From Paenibacillus amylolyticus (GTDB lineage Bacteria; Bacillota; Bacilli; Paenibacillales; Paenibacillaceae), in assembly GCF_003719335.1 (NCBI RefSeq), contig NZ_RIAS01000009.1:186001-250000 (forward strand): a DNA stretch of 64,000 nt. The letters run 5' to 3'. Under the pieces are notes generated by a model. The model had not been told where the DNA came from. It made no database searches and saw only the letters and a program-made list of their open reading frames with translations. The position numbers were made by a program, and so were the translations under genes. Shown piece after piece: positions 29,701 to 37,885 of the stretch. Numbering within the stretch: the first letter of the stretch is position 1; the number at the start of each line of letters is the position of its first letter.

Positions 29701-29793
29701 CGAATATGCGAGATATAAGAGCGAGAGACGACCCTTATGACTTTTAAAGGATAGAGCTGATGGATATCCCTCTAGGTAGAAGGTTTTGCCATA

Positions 29794-29834
29794 AAGCAAT
29801 CGGTCCTTGGACTGATTGCTTGTTATTTCTTTTC
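29794..29834 (+). terminator. Terminator after the bactofilin gene
   Basis: AAGCAATCGGTCC (29794-29806) pairs with GGACTGATTGCTT (29809-29821) with one G-U pair, followed by a T-rich tail. The 3' arm also contains the -35 of the next gene. Confidence 0.75.
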
Positions 29835-29843
29835 GGATATACT
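29816..29843 (+). promoter_or_regulatory. Promoter of the MFS exporter gene
   Basis: -35 TTGCTT (29816-29821), 16-bp spacer, -10 TATACT (29838-29843). The -35 is embedded in the 3' arm of the preceding terminator hairpin. Confidence 0.55.
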
Positions 29844-29887
29844 AATGCAGTCATATGAATAGAACGGGAATGGAGAGACTAACAATA

Positions 29888-31450
29888 ATGGCTGCACGCA
29901 ACAATAAAATTGGATTTGTGCTGGCAGGTTTGCTGCTCAGCATCTTAATGGCCTCTATGGATAACACCATTGTGGCTACGGCCATGGGGGATATCGTGGG
30001 CAAGCTCGGCGGGCTCGACAAATTCGTCTGGGTAACCTCTGCCTATATGGTGGCCGAGATGGCAGGTATGCCGATCTTCGGTAAACTGTCGGATATGTAT
30101 GGACGTAAAAAGTTTTTTGTCTTCGGGATCATCGTATTTATGCTTGGCTCCGCTTTGTGTGGAACCGCGACATCCATCGTGGAACTGACGATGTACAGAG
30201 CAATTCAAGGGATCGGTGCAGGAGCACTGGTGCCGATTGCGTTTACGATTATGTTCGACGTCGTTGCGCCTGAGTCGCGGGGGAAGCTGGGTGGTCTGTT
30301 TGGAGCAGTGTTCGGTCTTTCGAGTGTATTCGGGCCGCTGCTAGGTGCGTACATTACAGAGTATGCAACATGGGAATGGGTGTTTTACATCAATCTGCCG
30401 CTAGGCTTGATTGCATTTCTGTTCATCGCATTTTTCTATAAGGAATCTCACCAGCATCAGTCACAGCAAATTGACTGGCTGGGTGCTATTACACTGATTG
30501 GTGCTGTGGTCTGCCTGATCTTTGCGCTGGAGCTGGGTGGCAAAACGTTTGCCTGGGACTCTGCACAGATCTTGGGGCTATTTGCCGGATTTATCGTGCT
30601 GGCATTGATCTTCTTGTATGCAGAAACGAAGGCCAAAGAGCCGATTATTTCATTCGGTATGTTTCGCAAGCGGGTGTATTGGTCAAGTAACGTTATTGCC
30701 ATGTTCAGTGGTGCTGCGTTTATTACGGCTTCCGTGTATATTCCGATTTTCATCCAGGGCGTACTCGGCGGCAAAGCGACCAACTCGGGTCTTGTATTGT
30801 TGCCGATGATGCTAGGTTCCGTTGTGACGGCTTCCATGGGCGGTGTGCTCATGACCAAAACGAAATACCGCAATATTATGATTCCAACGCTGGCTTTGCT
30901 TGTAGTGGGGCTAGGTTTATTAACGACATTGGATGAAAATTCATCTCTATGGACGATTCGCGTATACATGGTCATGATTGGCCTTGGTGTCGGCGCATCT
31001 TTCTCCGTACTTAGCAATGCGGCTATGAATGCATTTGAACCCCAAAGACGTGGTGCTGCCAGTTCAACGCTGAACTTTCTGCGTTCTTTGGGCATGACGA
31101 TGGGTATCACGATCTTTGGCATTGTACAGAGTCAAGTCTTTACTCGCAAGATGACAGACGGCATGGCTGGTGCTACTGGCGAAGCTGGTGCATCGGTTGG
31201 CACACCTGCAGGTGGTCTGCCTGCCGGGATGGATCTGACCGATCCGCATGCACTGTTATCACCAGAGCTGCGTCAAGGGATTCCACCCCAAGTGCTGGAT
31301 TCCATCACACATGCGTTATCCTCATCTATTGTACAGCTGTTTGCCTGGGCGGTTATTCCGGCGGCCCTTGCACTGATCGCTTCCTTCTTTATGGGAAAAG
31401 AGAAAATGGTGGTGGGAGAAGAGCAACATGAGTATACAGGTGGGCACTAA
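29888..31450 (+). CDS. MFS multidrug exporter, DHA2 (EmrB/QacA) family
   Basis: A 520-residue, 14-segment drug:proton antiporter. Visible are the DHA2 motif near segment 1 (LLLSILMASMDNTIVATAMGDI), motif A GKLSDMYGRKKFFVFG, the segment 5 antiporter motif GGLFGAVFGLSSVFGPLLGAYITEY, and a last extracellular loop rich in Gly/Ala (GATGEAGASVGTPAGG). ATG 29888 is preferred over 29855 because only it has GGAGAG upstream, though at a long distance. No regulator lies next to it, so its inducer and substrate are unknown. Confidence 0.9.
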   Translation: MAARNNKIGFVLAGLLLSILMASMDNTIVATAMGDIVGKLGGLDKFVWVTSAYMVAEMAGMPIFGKLSDMYGRKKFFVFGIIVFMLGSALCGTATSIVELTMYRAIQGIGAGALVPIAFTIMFDVVAPESRGKLGGLFGAVFGLSSVFGPLLGAYITEYATWEWVFYINLPLGLIAFLFIAFFYKESHQHQSQQIDWLGAITLIGAVVCLIFALELGGKTFAWDSAQILGLFAGFIVLALIFLYAETKAKEPIISFGMFRKRVYWSSNVIAMFSGAAFITASVYIPIFIQGVLGGKATNSGLVLLPMMLGSVVTASMGGVLMTKTKYRNIMIPTLALLVVGLGLLTTLDENSSLWTIRVYMVMIGLGVGASFSVLSNAAMNAFEPQRRGAASSTLNFLRSLGMTMGITIFGIVQSQVFTRKMTDGMAGATGEAGASVGTPAGGLPAGMDLTDPHALLSPELRQGIPPQVLDSITHALSSSIVQLFAWAVIPAALALIASFFMGKEKMVVGEEQHEYTGGH

Positions 31451-31767
31451 GCTAATGGGTCAAAGAACCAATTACTAAGGGTTTCGTTAAGTAGCGATCC
31501 AGTATTATTCTTGGTGATCATAAAATAGTGGATTATTGTTTTTGTGTTTAGTGTATAGAGATTTTCAGTGTTTAAGAGAAGTTGAGATAAAAAAACATGT
31601 TGTTCATAAAGTGCAGATTGGGTCAGTACTAGTGACCGTCATAACTTCCTAGTTGAAGCTTGACCCTCTCTGACACATATGTAATCACAGCATTTTTTTG
31701 AAAAGGCCGTATTTTGAATAAAGAAAAATGTTCTTGAAAACCAAAAAAATACATAGGGAAGGTACTA
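31451..31767. other. Gene-free AT-rich gap
   Basis: 317 bp with no credible open frame. It is markedly AT-rich towards the right. I see no terminator for the MFS gene and only weak promoter-like hexamers (for example TTGACC near 31664). Confidence 0.4.
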
Positions 31768-32412
31768 ATGCGAACTGAAAAAAATCAAGAAATCTTGGAC
31801 CAGAGAGATGTTGATAATATAATTATCTCTATTGTTTACCTCTTAGTTATATTTGGGAGTATATTCTTTCATGGATTCTTTATGGCGATTGTTCTTTATA
31901 TAAGTACATTGTTTTACTTTAATCGAGTACGTATGTTTGATAAGGTTAGTAGGTCTAGGTTCGTTATTCTGGCTACTTATCTGCAAATTACTCTACCCTT
32001 ATTTGTTGTGTTAGCCTCGATTACAAAGTTCATAGAGTTTGTACCAAACGATGCTTCAGGCAATATGAAAATATATATAGTTTTAGCTTATTATATACTT
32101 ACTCCAATTATCTTAAACTTAATAAGTTTCACAGTATTCAAAAAACATGAAAATTTCTCGATTAATCAAAAACCAGCTTTAGAAATAGGAAGAATGGTGA
32201 TATGGGGAGCCACTCTAACTACTAGTGTTTTAGTTATTGCTGATGGAATTGATGATAACTTTATAAAAGTTTCATTTTTAATAGTTATGGCCCCTTTACT
32301 TATTTTTAACTACGCGGTCAAGGTGACTTTTGAAAACGATAGCGCTCTCAAAGAATATAGAAAAAACAATGAAAATAATGAAGATTCTTCTAAACAAAGC
32401 GAAGAGTTATAG
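31768..32412 (+). CDS. Unrecognised AT-rich integral membrane protein
   Basis: 214 residues, start ATG 31768 after GGGAAGGT. Six hydrophobic stretches can be seen, at about 18-50 (two), 62-82, 95-118, 140-158 and 162-182, then a charged tail (EYRKNNENNEDSSKQSEEL). I do not recognise the family. Base composition is much more AT-rich, and codon use more A/T-ending, than the genes on either side. With the dispersed repeat immediately downstream, this suggests recent acquisition. It has no functional partner nearby. Confidence 0.7.
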   Translation: MRTEKNQEILDQRDVDNIIISIVYLLVIFGSIFFHGFFMAIVLYISTLFYFNRVRMFDKVSRSRFVILATYLQITLPLFVVLASITKFIEFVPNDASGNMKIYIVLAYYILTPIILNLISFTVFKKHENFSINQKPALEIGRMVIWGATLTTSVLVIADGIDDNFIKVSFLIVMAPLLIFNYAVKVTFENDSALKEYRKNNENNEDSSKQSEEL

Positions 32413-32440
32413 CTTTTACTAATAAGCCGGGGGAAATTCA

Positions 32441-32666
32441 TTATGTAATTCATTTACACAATAACGGAGAGGACAGAAAAAACCTGGAGAAGCGGAGTTA
32501 AAAGCTTTCTGCAAGAAAGCTACATCGAAAGCATAAGCTTCGCCTTTATCCCCGGATTTTCCTCTTTGGAAAAGGGAATCCAAAAAATCCGGGGATAACA
32601 GCGATCGGAAGGTTATTCTGTCAGCGGAGTGCCCAGTGTAAACAAAATATATTTCAACTTATATAT
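32441..32666 (+). repeat. Dispersed intergenic element, full-length copy D
   Basis: Left terminus AATTCATTTACAC, then ACGGAGAGGACAGAAAAAAC, the hairpin AGCTTTCT/AGAAAGCT (32513-32521 region), CCGGATTTT (32552-32560) pairing perfectly with AAAATCCGG (32584-32592), GATAACAGCGATCGGAAGG, TTATTCTGTCAGCGGAGTG, and the right terminus GTGTAAAC...TTTCAACTTATATA. Lies between convergent genes and ends 13 bp before the stop of the VanW gene. Confidence 0.9.
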
Positions 32667-32678
32667 TATCACCTGAAT

Positions 32679-34112
32679 TTAAGGCTGATTCCCCTCACGG
32701 ATGCCATCCTCCACCACTGAAGGTTGCTGTGGATCAGGCATGCTAATATGACCTGAGCGTGCAATAAGGCGGCTTTGTGCTTTGTAAATGTCACGTGAGA
32801 TTGTTTTGGTTTCAACGACTTTGCCATCCACTCTCTTCGTACGCACCGTTTCAACGATGTACCCGGGCTGTCCATTCTGAAGTACTTGCTGGGCGCCGTC
32901 GGGAAGCACATTACTGGATACATACTTTACGGGTACACTCAGCGTTTCAATCGTACGAGACTCCACCGTATAACTGACATTCTCCGGAAATGTGCCGAAA
33001 AATTTCACGACCATGCGTCCGCCTAGCACTTTCGCGTGGATCAACAATGATTTCTCAGTGCTGTTTCGAAAACGAAAGTTAATGGCGCCTGAGGCATAGG
33101 TGGCATCCAGCCCTTTCGGTAAATATTTAACGGGCAATGAATGATTGCGCCGTTCCACAATATCCAGACCCGTCAACAGGGCAGCATTATATACGGTGCT
33201 GGATACCTGACAGATTCCTCCGCCAATTCCGGGTGTCAGCCGGCCATTCACGATGACCGGTGCTTCCCGAAAACCATATTCCTTCTCCGCTTTGCGAATC
33301 ACCTTTTCATAGTCGAACACACCTCCAGGCGGCAAAATCATCCCATTGATGGCCTGAGCAGCCGCGCTGACATTATGTACCCGACCTTGACTGCTGTTTC
33401 CCAGTCCTGTGGAAAATTGAATGATTTTTCGCTCGATGCCTTCCTGCTTCAGGGAATCAAACGTTACCTCTGGTTTCAAGGTGTATAGAGGTAAAAGAAT
33501 CCGTATGGGTTCTGGTTTTACTCCATCCACCACATCGCTGAGCTCTCTATGCAGCTTGGTCTTCATGAGGGTGCTGAGTGTTTTCCAATCCACCCGATGC
33601 ACGCTTTTTTCCGGAATGTACTGCACTTGATCATTTGGGGTGATGCGGCGAACGGCTTCTGCCGGTGTACCGAAGGTTTCTTTTTCCCAGGCAGGACTAA
33701 GCAATTGTTGAAAAGTTTGTTCGTTGTAGTCCATATCCAAAGGGAAGGTCTGGGGGAATTGATACCGTGCATACGCACGTTCCCACAGGTTCCCCTCATC
33801 CAGCTGTTGTACTGCGGCCTTGAAGCTGTTTGCATTGTAACTCACTCCTAGTTCGGCGGCGGTATGTGACATTGTTATTGGGTTGGGTTCAGTCAGCTCC
33901 AGTGCGACGGGCCAGTCCTGCAATTGTTGAATGCGATTGTTCATTTCTGCCAGTACGTCCTTGCGATGTTTGCCATCGATGGTCCAGCCCCCGACCTGTA
34001 CACCTTTGGGTAAGTTGGGTTGATTCACGTACATATAGAGCAATCCATAGGACGCGGAGCCGATCAAGAGCAGGGAGAACAGGGCGATAACCGTTACATG
34101 TATTTTTTTCAT
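32679..34112 (-). CDS. VanW family protein with C-terminal G5 domain
   Basis: A 477-residue envelope protein. The start ATG 34112 follows AAAAGGAG at nine bases and gives a single N-terminal membrane anchor (KKIHVTVIALFSLLLIGSASYGLLYMYV). Residues about 55-270 form peptidoglycan-binding-like/DUF domains, then the VanW core (FSTGLGNSSQGRVHNV, LPPGGVFDYEK, GIGGGICQVSSTVYNAAL, RRNHSLPVKYLPKGLDATYA) and a G5 domain of about 75 residues. The protein is thought to act at the cell wall; its reaction is unknown. Divergent from ftsE across 253 bp that contain a perfect 16-bp palindrome. Confidence 0.88.
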   Translation of the reverse strand: MKKIHVTVIALFSLLLIGSASYGLLYMYVNQPNLPKGVQVGGWTIDGKHRKDVLAEMNNRIQQLQDWPVALELTEPNPITMSHTAAELGVSYNANSFKAAVQQLDEGNLWERAYARYQFPQTFPLDMDYNEQTFQQLLSPAWEKETFGTPAEAVRRITPNDQVQYIPEKSVHRVDWKTLSTLMKTKLHRELSDVVDGVKPEPIRILLPLYTLKPEVTFDSLKQEGIERKIIQFSTGLGNSSQGRVHNVSAAAQAINGMILPPGGVFDYEKVIRKAEKEYGFREAPVIVNGRLTPGIGGGICQVSSTVYNAALLTGLDIVERRNHSLPVKYLPKGLDATYASGAINFRFRNSTEKSLLIHAKVLGGRMVVKFFGTFPENVSYTVESRTIETLSVPVKYVSSNVLPDGAQQVLQNGQPGYIVETVRTKRVDGKVVETKTISRDIYKAQSRLIARSGHISMPDPQQPSVVEDGIREGNQP

Positions 34113-34206
34113 AACCGAACGCTCCTTTTGGCTTCTGTTGTTCCGGAATTCGTAACACTCTCTATCTATATGATCCAAGGGTGGAAAACTTTCGGGTACT
34201 CAATAG

Positions 34207-34222
34207 GTAACAAATTTGTTAC
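34207..34222. promoter_or_regulatory. Perfect 16-bp palindrome in the vanW-ftsE divergent region
   Basis: GTAACAAATTTGTTAC is self-complementary over all 16 bases and sits between two divergent genes, 95 bp from the vanW-type start and 144 bp from ftsE. A dimeric repressor or activator site is likely; I cannot name the protein. Confidence 0.45.
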
Positions 34223-34365
34223 AATAAACTTCATATGAATCCATGCTTCACCAGCAAAAGAGGGACAGAATGGATTTTTCCTGATGAATTTCAGGCCTTT
34301 TTAAAGGAAATGCCGGGATTGTGTCGAAATCATAATGGCTAACTATGTGAGCAGGAAGTGATGAT

Positions 34366-35052
34366 GTGATAGAAATGCAGGACGTGTGGAAGACCTACGC
34401 CAATGGGACCCACGCATTACAAGGGGTGTCGGTGAAGATCGACCGCAATGAATTTGTCTATATCGTTGGTCCATCCGGTGCAGGCAAATCGACATTTATG
34501 AAGCTAATGTACAGAGAAGAAGTGCCAACCAAAGGGCAAATATCCATTAACGGATTTAATATTGGCAAGCTGAAACCACGGAAAATTCCTTATGTGCGCC
34601 GTAATATCGGCGTTGTCTTTCAGGATTTCCGTCTGTTGCCGAAGATGACAGCGTACGAGAACGTGGCATTTGCGATGGAAGTTATTGAAGCACCGAAGCG
34701 CCAAATCAAGAAAAGGGTTATGGAAGTGCTCGATCTGGTGGGACTACGCAACAAGGCCAACCGTGAACCTTCACAACTCTCTGGCGGGGAACAGCAACGG
34801 ATTGCAATCGCACGGGCGATTGTAAACAATCCTTCCGTCATTATTGCTGACGAGCCTACAGGAAATCTGGACCCGGAGACGTCATGGGGCATTATGCAAC
34901 TGCTGGACGAGATCAATTTCCGGGGCACAACGATTGTGATGGCAACACACAACAAAGATATTGTTAATACGATGCGTAAGCGGGTTATCGCCATTGAACG
35001 CGGACAGATTGTACGGGATCAGATGAGAGGGGAATACGGTTATGAATTTTAG
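34366..35052 (+). CDS. ftsE: Cell division ATP-binding protein FtsE
   Basis: ATPase partner of the FtsEX complex, which controls peptidoglycan hydrolases at the septum or side wall rather than transporting a substrate. 228 residues from GTG 34366, seven bases after AGGAAG. Walker A GPSGAGKST (35-43), signature LSGGEQQRIAIARAI, Walker B VIIADEPTGNLDPE. It overlaps ftsX by 11 bases, which couples their translation. Confidence 0.96.
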   Translation: MIEMQDVWKTYANGTHALQGVSVKIDRNEFVYIVGPSGAGKSTFMKLMYREEVPTKGQISINGFNIGKLKPRKIPYVRRNIGVVFQDFRLLPKMTAYENVAFAMEVIEAPKRQIKKRVMEVLDLVGLRNKANREPSQLSGGEQQRIAIARAIVNNPSVIIADEPTGNLDPETSWGIMQLLDEINFRGTTIVMATHNKDIVNTMRKRVIAIERGQIVRDQMRGEYGYEF

Positions 35053-35959
35053 TACTCTCTTGCGACATCTGCGGGAGGGCTTCAAGAACGTATTCCGCAA
35101 TGGCTGGATGTCAGTGGCATCCGTCATGTCGATTATCGTCTCTCTGTTTATTCTTGGCGTGTTTATGCTGCTTGTGCTTAACGTGAACTCTATGGCCAAT
35201 CAGGTAGACAGCCAGGTCGAGATTAGTACGTTTCTGGAGCTGAATGTGGACGAGAACCTGCGCAATGTCATTGGTCAGGAGATCAGTGCCATGCCTGAAG
35301 TCAGCGAGATTCGAATTGTTCCGAAGGATGTGGGATTAAAAGAATTCCGTGATCGTCTAGGCGAAAATGCGGATAATGTTCTCGGTGGTTTCGATGTCGA
35401 TAACAATCCATTGCCCGATACGATTGAAGTCAAAGTGATTGAGCCGGAAACGGTCAATTTTGTCGCGCAGAAGATTGAAGCATTGAACGAGAAACATCCC
35501 GAGAAGCCGATCATGAAAGTGAACTACGGCAAGGAAACGGTAGATGTGTTGTTCAAATTCACGAAGCTTGTTCGTAATATCGGATTTATTTTTGTCGGGG
35601 GACTGGGTCTGATGTCGATGTTCCTGATCTCGAATACGATTCGCGTAACGATTCTGGCTCGCCGCCGGGAGATTGGTATTATGAAATTGGTGGGTGCGAC
35701 CAACACCTTTATCCGCTGGCCTTTCTTTATTGAAGGAGCGTTGATTGGACTAATCGGTTCCATCATTACAGTCGCCGTTCTGTTCTTCGGATACAGTCAA
35801 TTGATGTCAACGATTGGTCAGGATGTCTTCATGCAGATGTTGAATCTGATTCCACTCAGCGAGATCTGGCCACTTATGGGAACGTTGCTGATTGGACTAG
35901 GGGTGCTTGTCGGAATTCTGGGTAGTACACTATCCATCCGGAAGTCGCTTAAAGTCTAA
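35042..35959 (+). CDS. ftsX: Cell division protein FtsX
   Basis: A 305-residue membrane partner of FtsE with the type VII ABC layout: cytoplasmic N-terminus, segment at about 22-42, an extracellular loop of about 120 residues that contacts murein hydrolases (includes VDENLRNVIGQEISAMPEV), and three C-terminal segments with ILARRREIGIMKLVGATNTFIRWPFFIEG. It starts inside the end of ftsE. The next gene encodes a coiled-coil M23 protein, the class of protein FtsEX activates. Confidence 0.96.
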   Translation: MNFSTLLRHLREGFKNVFRNGWMSVASVMSIIVSLFILGVFMLLVLNVNSMANQVDSQVEISTFLELNVDENLRNVIGQEISAMPEVSEIRIVPKDVGLKEFRDRLGENADNVLGGFDVDNNPLPDTIEVKVIEPETVNFVAQKIEALNEKHPEKPIMKVNYGKETVDVLFKFTKLVRNIGFIFVGGLGLMSMFLISNTIRVTILARRREIGIMKLVGATNTFIRWPFFIEGALIGLIGSIITVAVLFFGYSQLMSTIGQDVFMQMLNLIPLSEIWPLMGTLLIGLGVLVGILGSTLSIRKSLKV

Positions 35960-36220
35960 CTATACTGCGGGGTCATGCCCACGCTTGCGCCATTTCAGTG
36001 TAAGCTGTTTGGCCCGTAAACGCGTGGGTCATCCTTCGTTCAAACTGCATTTAGCAGAAAATGTCGAAAAGAATGCCAAAACAGGTTCATTATTGAATGC
36101 TGTTTGACGATATGTAGGAAAGACGCAACTGTTGTTTTGATGAAAGAAAGCAAAGAACATGCTGTTCACCACCTGTGCAGGTTGCTTTCTTGTGAATTCA
36201 TAGGATGGGGGATCATCATT
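35960..36220 (+). other. ftsX to M23 gene gap with imperfect hairpin
   Basis: 261 bp. ATGCCCACGC (35974-35983) and GCGTGGGTCAT (36020-36030) can pair imperfectly, with no T run after them. No clear promoter was found; the frame of the next gene is open through the right part but lacks a ribosome site before 36203. Confidence 0.35.
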
Positions 36221-37501
36221 TTGAAAAAAACCGCTTCGCTGCTGGCCTTTATGTTACTGGCCGGTATGACGTTTCAACCTTCTGACGGATATGCCAAGAA
36301 TAGCATCAGCGATATTGATCAACAGATTCAGCAACTGGAGAGCAAGGCGGCTTCCGCCAAGCAGGAGCAAAAAAAGGCTGCGGCCAACAAACAGGAAGCG
36401 CAGCATTACAAGAACAAAACCAATGCCTATCTGAAGGTTGTCTTGGAACAGATCAATGTTGTAAGTGATGAGCTGGCGAGTGTATCGTTGCAGATTGAAA
36501 ATACGGAGGAAGATCTCCGTACAACGAAAAAGGATCTGCAAGCGGCAGAAGACCGCATCGTCGCAAGAGAAAAACTGTTAGAGTCACGTGTGCGCCTGAT
36601 GTACACGGATGGGGCAGTATCTTACCTTGATGTCCTGTTGTCTTCCACCAGCTTTACTGATTTTCTGACCCGTGCGGACTCGCTTAAAACGATTGTGGAT
36701 CAGGATCAGCATCTCTTGGATGAACATAAAAAGGACAAGCAGCTAGTGGTGGAGAAAAAGGCAGATTTGGACCGGCAGTATGCGGAGGCCAAAAGCCTGT
36801 ATTCACAGAAGAAACAGCGCAAGTCACAGCTGAACGAAAAAGAGAAAGAAAAGCAGGTGCTTCTGGCTTCATATGATGCTAAAATTGAACAATCCGAAGA
36901 GTTGACGGCAGAGCAGGAAGCTGTGTTGATGCAGATTGCTGGCAAACGCTCAGCTCTGTTACAGGAGAAAAATAAATTGCGTGAGCAACAGGCAGCAGCG
37001 GCAGCCAAAGCTCGGGCCCAAGCTGCGGCACGTGCCAAAGCAGCAGCCAAGGCACCAACACGTGTAAGCTCAAGCGGCAACAGTGAAGTAACCTATTCAT
37101 CCGGCAGCGGTATTTTTGCAAAACCGGTTTCCGGTGGACGCATTTCTTCACCGTTTGGTCCGCGAATTCACCCGATTACGGGGGAAGTAGGTAAACTTCA
37201 TGCAGGTGTCGACTTTGCTGTTCCAGTAGGCACATCAGTTCATGCGGCTTCCGGCGGGATTGTCATTATGGCTGAATGGTATAGTGGCTATGGATATACG
37301 GTTATTATTGATCATGGCGGAGGTCTGTGGTCATTGTACGGTCACTTGCGTGAAGGTGGATTCAAGGTCAGCAAGGGAGATACGGTAAGTAAAGGCGATA
37401 CCATTGCCGAGTCTGGCAATACAGGGAACTCGACTGGGCCTCACTTGCACTTTGAAGTGCGTGATAACGGAACAGCTGTGAATCCGATGAACTATTTGTA
37501 G
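36221..37501 (+). CDS. Secreted coiled-coil M23 murein hydrolase / activator (EnvC or CwlO-PcsB role)
   Basis: 426 residues from TTG 36221, nine bases after GGGGG; this start yields a proper signal peptide (KKTASLLAFMLLAGMTFQPSDGYA). Residues 30-290 are two long coiled-coil blocks rich in Lys, Gln and Glu, followed by an Ala-rich linker (AAAAKARAQAAARAKAAAKA) and a C-terminal M23 domain. LytM metal ligands are present: H327 and D331 in HAGVDF, and H408/H410 in HLHFE, so it may be an active endopeptidase. The position right after ftsEX points to regulation by FtsX. Confidence 0.9.
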   Translation: MKKTASLLAFMLLAGMTFQPSDGYAKNSISDIDQQIQQLESKAASAKQEQKKAAANKQEAQHYKNKTNAYLKVVLEQINVVSDELASVSLQIENTEEDLRTTKKDLQAAEDRIVAREKLLESRVRLMYTDGAVSYLDVLLSSTSFTDFLTRADSLKTIVDQDQHLLDEHKKDKQLVVEKKADLDRQYAEAKSLYSQKKQRKSQLNEKEKEKQVLLASYDAKIEQSEELTAEQEAVLMQIAGKRSALLQEKNKLREQQAAAAAKARAQAAARAKAAAKAPTRVSSSGNSEVTYSSGSGIFAKPVSGGRISSPFGPRIHPITGEVGKLHAGVDFAVPVGTSVHAASGGIVIMAEWYSGYGYTVIIDHGGGLWSLYGHLREGGFKVSKGDTVSKGDTIAESGNTGNSTGPHLHFEVRDNGTAVNPMNYL

Positions 37502-37526
37502 ATTGTCTGATTTAATGCGATGCAAC

Positions 37527-37759
37527 TTATATAAGTTGAACTATTCATTTACACTCTAACGGAGAGGACAGAAAAAACCTGGAAAAGCGAAGCGTTCGCC
37601 TAAAAGCTTTCTAAAAGAAAGCTGCACCGAAAGCATACGTTTATCACCGGATTTTCCCCTTCAAAAAAGGGAATCCAAAAAATCTGGGGATAACAGCGAT
37701 TGTAAGGTTATTCTGTCATTGAAGTGGGCTGTGTAAAATTTTCAGTTCAAATTATATAG
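37527..37759 (+). repeat. Dispersed intergenic element, full-length copy E (clearest termini)
   Basis: Left terminus TTATATAAGTTGAAC, TATTCATTTACAC; right terminus GTGTAAAATTTTCAG, TTCAAATTATATAG, imperfect inverted repeats of about 27 bp. The interior has GAGAGGACAGAAAAAACC, the GCGAA/TTCGC hairpin, AGCTTTCT/AGAAAGCT, CCGGATTTT (37647-37655) with AAAATCTGG (37679-37687) and ATAAC...GTTAT. It lies between the M23 gene and the protease gene. Confidence 0.92.
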
Positions 37760-37885
37760 TTTAAAGTTCGAATGGAAAAATCATAATTCGTACAAGCTAG
37801 ACATATACTAAGCTGGCATGTTCAGGGAATGATTCGGGGCAGTCCGAATCGGATGCGCTTCAAAACTAAAGGCGGTGACATACGG

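Noticed and set aside
31451..31767. Riboswitch or leader RNA before the AT-rich membrane gene
   Set aside because: No conserved hairpins or known aptamer core could be recognised.
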